Shown here in pieces: positions 7,249 to 15,291 of a stretch of DNA of 46,141 bases. The position numbers and the translations under genes were made by a program. The stretch spans positions 1-46,141 of the forward strand of contig CABUHE010000015.1 in the NCBI GenBank assembly GCA_902491375.1, written 5' to 3'. The DNA is from an uncultured Prevotella sp. Its GTDB lineage: Bacteria; Bacteroidota; Bacteroidia; Bacteroidales; Bacteroidaceae. The notes beneath the pieces are model-generated. The model was given only the letters and a program-made list of their open reading frames with translations, had not been told where the DNA came from and did not search any database. Each line of letters begins with the position of its first letter. The stretch's first letter is position 1.

Positions 7249-8799
7249 ATGGCAATAAAGAAAAGACCGGTATCTCCACGCCAGAAGATGATCAACCTCA
7301 TGTATGTCGTCTTGATGGCAATGCTCGCTCTCAACGTGTCGACTGAGGTGCTGGAGGGCTTCTCTATCGTAGAGGAAAGCCTTCACCGCACAACCAACAA
7401 CGCGTCGTCAGAGAATGAAGCATTGTACGGCGACTTTGAGGCACAGATGAAGTCAAACCCTCAGAAAGTGAAGGCTTGGTTTGATAAGGCTACTGCCGTC
7501 AAACGTATGAGTGACTCTTTGTTCAACTTTGCACAGGAACTGAAGGTCGCCATAGTAAAAGAGGCTGACGGAGAAGACGGTGACGTTATGAATATAAAGC
7601 GCAAGGACGACCTTGAGGCTGCCAACCAGGTTATGCTGGCTCCAGGCAAAGGACAGGGCAAGAAGCTCTTTGATGCCATCAACTCGTTCCGTGAGCGCAT
7701 ACTTACGATGGTTACTGACGAAAGGCAGAAGGCTATAATAGCCAGCAACCTTACGACAACACTGCCCAAGAACGCCCGTACTATGGGTAAAAACTGGCAG
7801 GAATACATGTTTGAGGATATGCCGGTGGCTGCTGTAGTAACGATGCTCACCAAGTTGCAGAGCGACGTTCGTTATGCGGAAGGTGAGGTATTGCACACTC
7901 TCGTTGCTAATATTGACATGAAAGACATACGTGTCAATAAACTTAGCGCATTCGTAATACCTAACTCGCAGACAATAGTACGTGGTGATAAGTTCTCTGC
8001 ACAGATTGTAATGGCTGCTGTCGACACGACACAGAAGCCGCAGATATACATCGGCGGACGTCAGGTAAACCTGCGTAACAATACTTATGAAATAATGACA
8101 AGCCGTACAGGCGATTTTAATCTTACTGGATATATTACTATGCACAACGGCAACGGCGACGTTATCCGTCGTGATTTCTCTCAGAAATACACAGTCGTTG
8201 ATCCGAGTGCTACGGTTTCAGCCGATCTGATGAACGTGCTTTATGCCGGTTACAGCAATCCTATCAGTATAAGTATTCCTGGTGTACCGCTTAACAAAGT
8301 GTCGGCAACAATGTCAGGAGGAGTGCTCCAGCCGGTAGGTCCAGGCAAGTATATTGCCCGTCCGTCTGCCGTAGGCAAGGATGTTACTATTAATGTAATG
8401 TCGCTTCAGAGCGGCACTGCGCGTTCTGTAGGTGGTTTTACTTTCAAAGTCCGTAAGCTGCCGGATCCGACACCTTATATCCAGATTGGTGACAACCGTT
8501 TCCGTACAGGAGGTCTTGCCAAGGCTTCGTTGATGTCAGCAGATGGAATTAAAGCCGCTATCGATGACGGACTATTGGATATTCCTTTCAGAGTCTTGAG
8601 TTTTGAAGCGGTGTTCTATGACAATATGGGTAATGCTGTTCCGATGGTGTCAGACGGAGCTTCTTTCTCACAGCGTCAGCGTGATACATTCCGCCGTCTG
8701 TCGCGTAACAAGCGTTTCTACATAACTCGAATCTCGGCCGTAGGCCCTGACGGAATAAACAGAACGTTGCCGACTTCGATGGAGATCATTGTGAAGTAA
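7249..8799 (+). CDS. gldM: T9SS motor protein GldM/PorM
   Basis: GldM is anchored in the inner membrane by one N-terminal helix that packs in the GldL bundle. A long periplasmic shaft transmits torque to the GldK/GldN ring. The family opening is clear: KRPVSPRQKMINLMYVV, then a single hydrophobic helix at about residues 14-32 and LNVSTEVLEGF. The remaining 480 residues are the beta-rich D1-D4 domains, with a C-terminal part containing RKLPDPTPYIQIG. The length of 516 is typical. It starts 6 bases after gldL, in the same operon. Confidence 0.96.
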   Translation: MAIKKRPVSPRQKMINLMYVVLMAMLALNVSTEVLEGFSIVEESLHRTTNNASSENEALYGDFEAQMKSNPQKVKAWFDKATAVKRMSDSLFNFAQELKVAIVKEADGEDGDVMNIKRKDDLEAANQVMLAPGKGQGKKLFDAINSFRERILTMVTDERQKAIIASNLTTTLPKNARTMGKNWQEYMFEDMPVAAVVTMLTKLQSDVRYAEGEVLHTLVANIDMKDIRVNKLSAFVIPNSQTIVRGDKFSAQIVMAAVDTTQKPQIYIGGRQVNLRNNTYEIMTSRTGDFNLTGYITMHNGNGDVIRRDFSQKYTVVDPSATVSADLMNVLYAGYSNPISISIPGVPLNKVSATMSGGVLQPVGPGKYIARPSAVGKDVTINVMSLQSGTARSVGGFTFKVRKLPDPTPYIQIGDNRFRTGGLAKASLMSADGIKAAIDDGLLDIPFRVLSFEAVFYDNMGNAVPMVSDGASFSQRQRDTFRRLSRNKRFYITRISAVGPDGINRTLPTSMEIIVK

Positions 8800-8831
8800 G
8801 TTAAGAATAAAGAGTTAAGAAAAAATAGAAT

Positions 8832-9926
8832 ATGACAAGTTTCTTGTATAAACAGAACATATCAGGTTCTCGCAGGCAAGGTACAGGCCAGCTGGTCAGG
8901 ACGTTTGCAGCTGCATTGCTCTTGCTTGTATGCGCCATTGAGACTGCATACGCTCAGCCTGCTGCACGCAGACGCCAGCAGCAGGAGCAGAGCGCACAGA
9001 ATGCTCAAGGGCTTACAACGAGAGCAAAGATATCTTTTCCTGTGTCGGCCAAGATGTCTGAGGACGTAGTATGGCGGAGAGACATTTATCGAGAGATACT
9101 TCTTGAGGAAGATGCTAATGCGCCTTTGTATTATCCTGTTGAGCCGATAGGTTCGCAGATGAACCTGTTCACTTATCTTTTCCGCCTGATGATGCGTAAC
9201 ACTATTCCGGCTTATGAGTATCGTCTTGACGGCAACGAGGTATTCACTGACTCTGCGAGAATCAACAGAATGTCTTTCCTTGACAATTACCATATCTATT
9301 ATGAGCGCAGCAACCGCGGTGTACGCATTGACGATAGCGATATTCCGTCGGCTGAGGTGAAGTCGTATTATGTTAAGGAGAGTGCTTATTACGATCAGGC
9401 TTCGGCTACATTCCATGTTAAGCCGATTGCAATCTGTCCTGTATTGTGGAGAACTGATGACTTCGGTGACGGCGAACAGAAATATCCTTTGTTCTGGGTT
9501 AAGTATGACGACATTGCTCCTTATCTGAGCAAACAGGTTGTAATGATAAGCAATTACAACAATGCTGCGACAATGAGCATGGACGATTACTTTACACGCA
9601 ATATGTACAAGGGTAAGATCTACAAGACAACAAATATGCTGGGACGCACGCTTGCACAGTATTGTCCTACAGATTCAGCTTTGGCTAAGGAACAGCGCCG
9701 TATTGAAGGAGAGCTTGCCGCATTCGAGAAGAATATCTGGGGAGATCAGGCACGTAAGGATTCACTTGACAGTATCGCGAAAGTAGAAGCTAAAGACAAG
9801 AAGAGCCGCAAGGCTAAGACAAACCGCCGTGCTTCAACTTCAGTAAAGCGCAGCAGCTCAAAGAGCAAGTCTTCACCGTCAGGTTCTTCGGCAGCACGTG
9901 TTACAGTGCGCCGTCAGCGACATTGA
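8832..9926 (+). CDS. gldN: T9SS ring protein GldN/PorN with a basic tail
   Basis: GldN (PorN) is the periplasmic partner of GldK. A signal peptide ends near TAYAQPA at about residue 36, following a long positively charged start. The body contains DVVWRRDIYREILLEEDANAPLYYP and PIGSQMNLFTYLFRLM, typical of the GldN/PorN family. The last 45 residues are an unusual tail rich in Lys, Arg and Ser (KKSRKAKTNRRAS through VRRQRH). It lies past the region I recognise as the family core. It is the last T9SS gene of the operon, 32 bases after gldM. Confidence 0.93.
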   Translation: MTSFLYKQNISGSRRQGTGQLVRTFAAALLLLVCAIETAYAQPAARRRQQQEQSAQNAQGLTTRAKISFPVSAKMSEDVVWRRDIYREILLEEDANAPLYYPVEPIGSQMNLFTYLFRLMMRNTIPAYEYRLDGNEVFTDSARINRMSFLDNYHIYYERSNRGVRIDDSDIPSAEVKSYYVKESAYYDQASATFHVKPIAICPVLWRTDDFGDGEQKYPLFWVKYDDIAPYLSKQVVMISNYNNAATMSMDDYFTRNMYKGKIYKTTNMLGRTLAQYCPTDSALAKEQRRIEGELAAFEKNIWGDQARKDSLDSIAKVEAKDKKSRKAKTNRRASTSVKRSSSKSKSSPSGSSAARVTVRRQRH

Positions 9927-9937
9927 TTTATTTACTC

Positions 9938-9959
9938 CCTGCCTCCATTGTGAGGCAGG
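9938..9959 (+). terminator. weak hairpin after gldN
   Basis: An 8-base GC-rich stem (cctgcctc / gaggcagg) with a 6-base loop follows the gldN stop. The downstream sequence is ctattattaac rather than a T run, so this is probably an attenuating or mRNA-end hairpin allowing some read-through to the next gene. Confidence 0.5.
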
Positions 9960-9981
9960 CTATTATTAACTTTAAAAATTT

Positions 9982-10590
9982 ATGCGTATGAGAAAGTTGT
10001 TTACATTGGTTGTCCTAATAGCGGCAACATTGGTGACTCTCCCTGCACAGGCTCAGTTTAAGTTCGGTCTTAAGGGTGGTTTGAATGTTACTAACATGTC
10101 GTTCAGCAAAGACGTGGTTGATGTTTCTAACCGTGCTGGATTCTTCATCGGTCCGACAGCAAAGTTCACAGTCCCTATTGTAGGTCTTGGCTTTGATATT
10201 TCAGCTCTTTACGATCAGCGTGAGGCAGAGATAAAGGATACGGACAAAAAGCTGAAGCAGCAGGCTATCAATATTCCGATTAACGTACGTTATGACATAG
10301 GTCTTGGTAGTTTGGCAGCAGTTTATCTGGCAGCAGGTCCCCAGTTCGGATTCAACATCGGAGACAAACACCAGACTCTTGTTGAGAATGTAAGCGAATG
10401 GAAGCTGAAGACTTCAAACTTCAGTGTCAACGTAGGTGCTGGTATAATGTTGCTCGGACATCTTCAGATAGGTGCCAACTACAACATTGTATGTGGAAAA
10501 ACCGGTGACGTAACAGTCATCGACGGTGTATCAGAAGCTTTCCGTGGACGTTCTAACTCATGGCAGGTATCAGCAGCTTATTATTTCTAA
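9982..10590 (+). CDS. small outer-membrane beta-barrel protein (PorT-like family)
   Basis: A signal peptide ends at LPAQAQ near residue 25. It is followed by FKFGLKGGLNVTNMSF, the start of the outer-membrane beta-barrel domain found in many Bacteroidetes porin-like proteins and in PorT. Alternating strands continue to a C-terminal aromatic end, WQVSAAYYF, the usual barrel-insertion signal. It follows gldN after a hairpin and is on the same strand. A T9SS role is possible from position but is not shown by the sequence. A second ATG six bases downstream could also be the start. Confidence 0.88.
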   Translation: MRMRKLFTLVVLIAATLVTLPAQAQFKFGLKGGLNVTNMSFSKDVVDVSNRAGFFIGPTAKFTVPIVGLGFDISALYDQREAEIKDTDKKLKQQAINIPINVRYDIGLGSLAAVYLAAGPQFGFNIGDKHQTLVENVSEWKLKTSNFSVNVGAGIMLLGHLQIGANYNIVCGKTGDVTVIDGVSEAFRGRSNSWQVSAAYYF

Positions 10591-10620
10591 TGTAAATCCT
10601 TATAGGATTTGGAAAATACA

Positions 10621-10655
10621 AAATGGAGGTCACATGAATGTAGACCTCCATTTTT
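10621..10655. terminator. bidirectional terminator between the barrel-protein gene and priA
   Basis: A perfect 11-base stem (10621-10631 with 10643-10653) with an 11-base loop ends in a T run on the plus strand and is T-rich on the minus strand. It serves both the plus-strand T9SS region and the converging minus-strand priA gene. Confidence 0.85.
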
Positions 10656-10718
10656 ATATTTCTCTTTTCTTTGTTGTTTTATTGTTGCAGTTTAAGCAAG
10701 AACTGCTGTAATGCTTAT

Positions 10719-12989
10719 TTACAACGGGTCAACGTCAAAATATATTTGCACATTCTTATAACGTTTGTCTTGAAATATTGTATTTTTGCCCATGTAAAGG
10801 TATTGGCGCACCTTAGTTCTGTCCAGTCCGTTCTCAAGTTTTATTACCATTTTCCTTATATTCATTGTCTTTACCTTTGCCACAGCTGGCTTGTCTGGAC
10901 CGAGCACACGGTCGGAAAACCATGAGCGTAGCAGGTCGCCCATAGCTTCGGCAGCTGAGTTGACAATGGCATTATCCTTATGTTTAAGGTAAACACTTAT
11001 AATATGGTAGAACGGAGGATAGCGGAACAGCTGTCGCTCTTCAAGCAGGTCTGCATAAAATCCGTCCACATCGTTGTTCACAACTTGAGTTATAACAGGC
11101 AGTTCCGGGCTTTTTGTCTGTAATATAACCGTGCCCCGTTTGCCTTTACGGCCGGCGCGTCCGCTCACTTGAGCCATCATGGTGAATGCGTGTTCGTAAG
11201 CACGGAAGTCTGGATAATTCAGCATGGAGTCAGCGTTGAGTATTCCGACAACAGAAACGCGGTCGAAGTCAAGTCCCTTGCTTATCATCTGGGTGCCTAT
11301 AAGAATGTCTGTACGATGGGCTGAGAAGTCGCTTATCAGCCGTTCGTATGCGTTGCGTGTACGTGTCGTGTCAAGATCCATGCGCGCTACGCGTGCTTCG
11401 GGGAACAGCTGCATCACCTTGTCCTCCACCTTCTCAGTGCCGTAACCGCGTCCGCGCAGGTCATGACTGCCGCAACACGGACAGACTTCGGGCACGGAAT
11501 ATGTGCGTCCGCAGTAATGGCAAGTCAGTTGTGAAAGATTCTTATGATATGTCAGCGACACATCGCAAGATTCACATTTTGGCACCCAACCACATTCCCT
11601 GCACTCAATCATAGGTGCAAAACCACGCCGGTTCTGAAACAGAATTACCTGCTCTTTATTTTCAAGTGCTTTGCGCATTTCTGACAACAGAAGTGGAGAG
11701 AACGGGCCGTTCATCATCTTGCGCCGCGTAAGGTCTTTTATGTCAACAACAGTAGTTTCAGGCAGTTGCATGTTGCCGTAGCGTTTATCCAGCCTTACGT
11801 AGCCGTATTTGCCTGTCTGTGCGTTGTGCCATGTCTCTGCACAAGGAGTGGCAGAGCCGAGCAGAACTTTTGCGCCTGCCGCGTGTGCCAGCATTATCGC
11901 TGTTGAGCGTGCGTGGTAGCGGGGAGCAGGGTCTTGCTGTTTGAATGAAGTCTCATGCTCCTCGTCTATGATTACAAGTCCCAGCCGGTTGAACGGCAGC
12001 AGCACAGCCGAACGCGCACCGAGTATAACGTCATACGGATTTGACGACAACTGTTTCTTCCATATCTCAACACGTTCTGCGTCAGAGTATTTTGAGTGGT
12101 ATATGCCAAGACGGTTACCGAATACCTTTTGCAGTCGTTGCCGTATCTGTACAGTCAGAGCAATCTCTGGCAGAAGATACAGAACCTGACGGCCTTCATC
12201 AAGCGCCTTGCTTATCAGATGTATATATATTTCGGTCTTTCCACTTGACGTAACGCCGTGAAGAAACACCACGTCTTTTTTTGTGAAAGATTGTTCTATT
12301 TTATTGTATGCCTCCTGTTGGGCTTCGTTCAGCGGTTTTATGTTTTCGATGTGCGGTTTTCCGCCATTGTTCAGACGTCCTACTTCGCGCTCATAGCTTA
12401 CAAGCATCTTGCGGTTTATCAGATTTCTGACTGTCGCAGCAGTGCAGTGAGCAGTGTTCATAAGCTCATCGCGTGTGATTTCGACAGGCTTTGCCTGCAC
12501 AGACGAGTCAATGTCAGTTCCGCCCAAAGTCATTTTCAGGAAACATTCCATCGTCTTCCGTTGTTCTACGGCACGCGCGAGCATACTCAGAGCTACTTGC
12601 AGGTTTCTGCCGTTTTTAAGTTCGGGAGCCAGTGCTATGCAGGTTTCAGTCTTTGGCTTGTATGTGTTGGCCGTCTTCAGTCCGCCTGGCAGAGCCGCCT
12701 GCATGACATCTCCGGGCACCGCCATGTAGTATGAGGCTATCCATTTCCAAAGTTTCAGCTGCGCTTCGGTTACTATCGGGCCGTCGTCTAAGATTAGTTG
12801 TATGTCCTTAACGGCGAATGAAGGCTTGTCATCGTGCAGTTTCATTATCAGTCCGACGTACGTCTTGTTTCTGCCGAAAGGCACAAGCACACGTCGCCCG
12901 CGCTCCGCCTTACCGGCTAATTCTGGCGGAACAGAGTAAGTGAACAGGCCGTCGAGCGGCACGGGAAGCATGACGTCAATGTATTTCAT
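10719..12989 (-). CDS. priA: primosomal protein N', replication-restart helicase PriA
   Basis: PriA recognises stalled replication forks and reloads the replisome. Domains in order are: an N-terminal 3'-DNA-binding domain (IDVMLPVPLDGLFTYSVP, RRVLVPFGRNKTYVG); a winged helix; a helicase core with Walker A GVTSSGKTE near residue 245 and DEEH near 341; and a zinc-binding cysteine cluster at about 466-508 (CRECGWVPKCESCDVSL, CHYCGRTY, CPCCGS). After these come the second helicase lobe, with IGTQMISKGLDFDRV, and the C-terminal domain. The length of 756 is normal for Bacteroidetes. The ATG start fits a good promoter 45 bases upstream. Confidence 0.97.
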   Translation of the reverse strand: MKYIDVMLPVPLDGLFTYSVPPELAGKAERGRRVLVPFGRNKTYVGLIMKLHDDKPSFAVKDIQLILDDGPIVTEAQLKLWKWIASYYMAVPGDVMQAALPGGLKTANTYKPKTETCIALAPELKNGRNLQVALSMLARAVEQRKTMECFLKMTLGGTDIDSSVQAKPVEITRDELMNTAHCTAATVRNLINRKMLVSYEREVGRLNNGGKPHIENIKPLNEAQQEAYNKIEQSFTKKDVVFLHGVTSSGKTEIYIHLISKALDEGRQVLYLLPEIALTVQIRQRLQKVFGNRLGIYHSKYSDAERVEIWKKQLSSNPYDVILGARSAVLLPFNRLGLVIIDEEHETSFKQQDPAPRYHARSTAIMLAHAAGAKVLLGSATPCAETWHNAQTGKYGYVRLDKRYGNMQLPETTVVDIKDLTRRKMMNGPFSPLLLSEMRKALENKEQVILFQNRRGFAPMIECRECGWVPKCESCDVSLTYHKNLSQLTCHYCGRTYSVPEVCPCCGSHDLRGRGYGTEKVEDKVMQLFPEARVARMDLDTTRTRNAYERLISDFSAHRTDILIGTQMISKGLDFDRVSVVGILNADSMLNYPDFRAYEHAFTMMAQVSGRAGRKGKRGTVILQTKSPELPVITQVVNNDVDGFYADLLEERQLFRYPPFYHIISVYLKHKDNAIVNSAAEAMGDLLRSWFSDRVLGPDKPAVAKVKTMNIRKMVIKLENGLDRTKVRQYLYMGKNTIFQDKRYKNVQIYFDVDPL

Positions 12990-13032
12990 AATCAGTTTGC
13001 TGAACTTTGTGGCACAATCAGTCTGTGCAGTG

Positions 13033-13062
13033 CAAAGTTAATAAAAAACAGTCAACGCCCAA
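13033..13062 (-). promoter_or_regulatory. priA promoter
   Basis: On the minus strand, TAACTTTG (plus 13033-13040) is preceded 19 bases upstream by TTG (13060-13062), a full match to the Bacteroidetes promoter. The predicted leader is about 35 nt. Confidence 0.7.
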
Positions 13063-13125
13063 TATTTCTCAGTGAATATTGTCAGCGTCAGCCTGAAGGT
13101 GTATGTCGTATCTGACAATAAAAAT

Positions 13126-13155
13126 CACGCCGGACGTGTATGTGTGTCCGGCGTG
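13126..13155 (-). terminator. terminator of the AraC-family gene
   Basis: A 10-base GC-rich stem (cacgccggac / gtccggcgtg) has a 10-base loop. On the minus strand it is followed by attttta, so it ends the AraC-family transcript. The neighbouring palindrome at 13162-13185 lies between it and the stop codon. Confidence 0.8.
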
Positions 13156-13161
13156 GTATCA

Positions 13162-13185
13162 GATTTGCAGTTCAAACTGCAAATC
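13162..13185. repeat. 24-bp near-perfect palindrome
   Basis: The two arms gatttgcagtt and aactgcaaatc face each other around a 2-base centre. It may form a second hairpin ahead of the terminator of the AraC-family gene. A dyad operator is possible, but its position at the 3' end makes an mRNA hairpin more likely. Confidence 0.6.
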
Positions 13186-13212
13186 GCAGTTTCATCCATC
13201 TGTCTGTTTTTA

Positions 13213-14079
13213 TTAAAGTCCGTTCAGTCTGCGCCTAAGTTCATTAGGTGTGTAGCCGAAGTTCTTTTTCACGTATCTTCCGAAAAATGATGTATTGGGA
13301 AATTCAAGCTCTACTGATATTTCCTTTATCGACTTGCGTGAGTTTCTTAACAGACGTTCTATGTCCTTGATTACGTATGAGTCAATTATTTTCGAGGCAT
13401 TCCGTCCGCTCACTTTCTTGCATACTACTGACAGATATTTAGGCGTGATGTTCAGCAAGTTAGCGTAATATGCCACGTTTCTCTGTTTCGGATATGCGTT
13501 TGACAGCTCTTCAATAAACTTGTCGAATATGTTCTCGCCCGACGATATTGGGCGTGGCTTTATTCTTAGAAGATTGTCGAATACATTGCGGAAATCGTAG
13601 ATCAGGGCTTCCACGAGTGCGTTTATCACATGGTCGCGGTATGGATTTGACGTATCTGCGAATTTGTCTTTAAGTAAATCGAAGTAGCAGTTGAATATTG
13701 AAACCTCTTTGTCTGTAAGATGTATTTTGGGGTTATGCTCAAAGAACATCTTGAAGTTCCAGCTTCTCACGCTTATCGGAATCATGTTGAACGCATAGTC
13801 GACAGACATGAATATGGCCTTGAATTTGAAATCCTTGTTTATCTCTCCGTTCTCGATCATTACCTCAGGCATACATATCAGCAGGTCGTTGGCTTGTATT
13901 GTGTAGCTTTGTCCTCCTATGTCAACATTCGACATTCCCTGATAGCCAAGGACTATCAGTATGCCGTCAATGCGTATAATGTTTTTAGTTTCGAAATCCT
14001 GAATATTTTCCGCTATGGCGATTGCTCCGTTTTCAAAAAGTATCTGCTTATTATATTCGTCCCTTTTATCTGTTATCAT
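13213..14079 (-). CDS. AraC-family transcriptional regulator
   Basis: The C-terminal 100 residues are an AraC-type double helix-turn-helix: NLLNITPKYLSVVCKKVSGRNAS, then IKEISVELEFPNTSFFGRYVKKNFG and a closing TPNELRR. The N-terminal part (YTIQANDLLICMPEVMIENG) looks like the beta-rich cupin sensor of AraC proteins. It is cytoplasmic, without a membrane or kinase domain, so it is not a hybrid two-component sensor. I chose the ATG at 14079 (288 residues); reading from a GTG at 14115 would add 12 residues of no family character. It is transcribed away from the susC operon across a 1.2 kb gap and is a plausible, unproven regulator of it. Confidence 0.9.
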   Translation of the reverse strand: MITDKRDEYNKQILFENGAIAIAENIQDFETKNIIRIDGILIVLGYQGMSNVDIGGQSYTIQANDLLICMPEVMIENGEINKDFKFKAIFMSVDYAFNMIPISVRSWNFKMFFEHNPKIHLTDKEVSIFNCYFDLLKDKFADTSNPYRDHVINALVEALIYDFRNVFDNLLRIKPRPISSGENIFDKFIEELSNAYPKQRNVAYYANLLNITPKYLSVVCKKVSGRNASKIIDSYVIKDIERLLRNSRKSIKEISVELEFPNTSFFGRYVKKNFGYTPNELRRRLNGL

Positions 14080-14297
14080 GTTTCTATATGTTTTTACAGC
14101 GTTGCAAAGAAACACAATTTGTATGATATTACAATGGCCTGATTTTCTAAATAAACGGTTGATTTTTCTCTTCTCATGTTAAATATAATGAAAACAGTTT
14201 TAATACACATTTCATTCATATATCAGCTTTTTTCCCGCCTTATTATATTGTCGGCCGGACATCCTTTGCTATGCTCTGTATTGTCTTGAAAATCAAT

Positions 14298-14400
14298 GCG
14301 TTGCAATATGCCGTCTTTCGCATTGTAAAAAGCCATGTTTTATAGCCAGAAAGATGGTCTTTTACACGCTAAAAGATGCCTTATTGCGTTTCGTTATATA
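14298..14400. repeat. dispersed intergenic repeat, copy 2
   Basis: A degenerate block of the same family as those at 1918, 28342, 35111, 39583 and 43733. It contains gcgttgcaatatgccgtctt, attgtaaaaagccatgtttt and agatggtcttttacacgc-like units. It lies upstream of the AraC-family gene, in the gap before susC. Confidence 0.6.
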
Positions 14401-14620
14401 CTTTGCGGTTTCTATAACAGCCTTTTCATATATTGTTTTCCACGTAAAGTGCTGTTGTAGTCATACTATATCAAACAAAACAATGAGGTTTTATTTAAAA
14501 GTAGCAATAAATGTTCAGAATTACCATCGTGTTCTTAAATTGGACATACCTGCACATTTTAATAAGAAAAATTAAGGTTACGGGGATTCTATATTTTCAT
14601 CTCTTTCTGAAAGTTTTGAG

Positions 14621-14644
14621 GTTGTCATTTGCGTTGTCATTTGC
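14621..14644. repeat. 12-bp tandem duplication
   Basis: The sequence gttgtcatttgc occurs twice head to tail at 14621-14632 and 14633-14644. A 12-base period places two identical faces about one helical turn apart, so a regulator-binding site is possible. It lies about 460 bases before the susC promoter. Confidence 0.6.
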
Positions 14645-15100
14645 GCAATCTGAAATTTTGAAGGTTTATGAATGTAAGCTATGAACTTATGTTTTGTAAC
14701 ATCATGCGTTTTAGCCGGCAGCATTGTCTGTATTCGTAAATGGTGATATAGTCGTTTCAGTGTTTGTGCGCGTGAACAATACGCCAGTGTGTTTCATAAC
14801 GTTACTTTCTGAAATATACTTATGTCTATTTATAATAAATTTTATAGGTAAATATGCTGATTGACTTTTTTATTGCTCCCTTAATATAATAATAAGGTGT
14901 ACGAAATGTTAAAAGTGTAGTGTTTACAGTATTTTATATGCTTTTTAACATAAATGATTTGCATTGCTAAAATAAGTGTTTTATTTTTGTAACCATAAAA
15001 AAGTGGAAATTTTATATGTATAAGTGCGTCCACAAATGTTAAAATGCAGGCTGCGAGTACGAATTAACTTTTATTTGCACAGTCTTTTAGAAGTATTTAG

Positions 15101-15108
15101 TAAATTTG
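15101..15108 (+). promoter_or_regulatory. -7 element of the susC operon promoter
   Basis: TAAATTTG matches TAnnTTTG exactly. A TTTG at 15074-15077 lies 23 bases upstream, somewhat far for a -33 element. Transcription would start near 15115, leaving a leader of about 177 nt before susC. Confidence 0.6.
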
Positions 15109-15114
15109 CAACCA

Positions 15115-15291
15115 AGTGAGTGCAACAAACTATGAAACTGTTTATGCTCCCTGAATGTAGAAAACAATAAATGGGACGCTGCGTATAATACCAGCCGGGG
15201 CAAACCCGGAATGAAAACACCTTACCGAACTAATAGGCGGAGCATCTATCGAGATGACCCCAATCATATTTAATAACTAAAACAAACATCT
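15115..15291 (+). promoter_or_regulatory. possible structured leader with a short ORF upstream of susC
   Basis: This GC-richer leader lies between the predicted transcription start and the susC ATG. A 12-codon ORF (15132-15170, MKLFMLPECRKQ) is followed at once by a 5-codon ORF starting at 15171. Possible pairings are TGCTCC at 15145-15150 with GGAGCA at 15239-15244, closing the region; CCGGG/CCCGG at 15195-15199 and 15205-15209 around GCAAA; and CATCT/AGATG at 15243-15247 and 15252-15256 (this pair overlaps the closing stem by two bases, so the two may be alternatives). It matches no riboswitch class I can recall. The fold is by eye only. Confidence 0.4.

Larger units (their letters stand above)
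14080..15100. other. 1 kb gene-free stretch upstream of susC
   Basis: No convincing gene was found. One open frame (14354-14575) overlaps the dispersed repeat and has AT-driven composition. The region holds dispersed repeat copy 2, a 12-base tandem duplication and very AT-rich DNA before the susC promoter. Its length suggests room for regulator binding or an unrecognised small RNA. Confidence 0.5.

Noticed and set aside
7453..8145. 230-residue minus-strand open frame
   Set aside because: It is opposite gldM, which is a clear family member; no independent coding features.
14354..14575. 73-residue open frame in the gap before susC
   Set aside because: It overlaps the dispersed repeat, has AT-driven composition (many Phe, Ile, Asn, Lys) and no promoter or family pattern.
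15174..15209. gggacgc and ggggcaaaccc in the susC leader resemble pieces of the GEMM-I (cyclic di-GMP) riboswitch
   Set aside because: The pieces occur in the opposite order from GEMM-I and the tetraloop-receptor part is missing, so the likeness is taken as chance.
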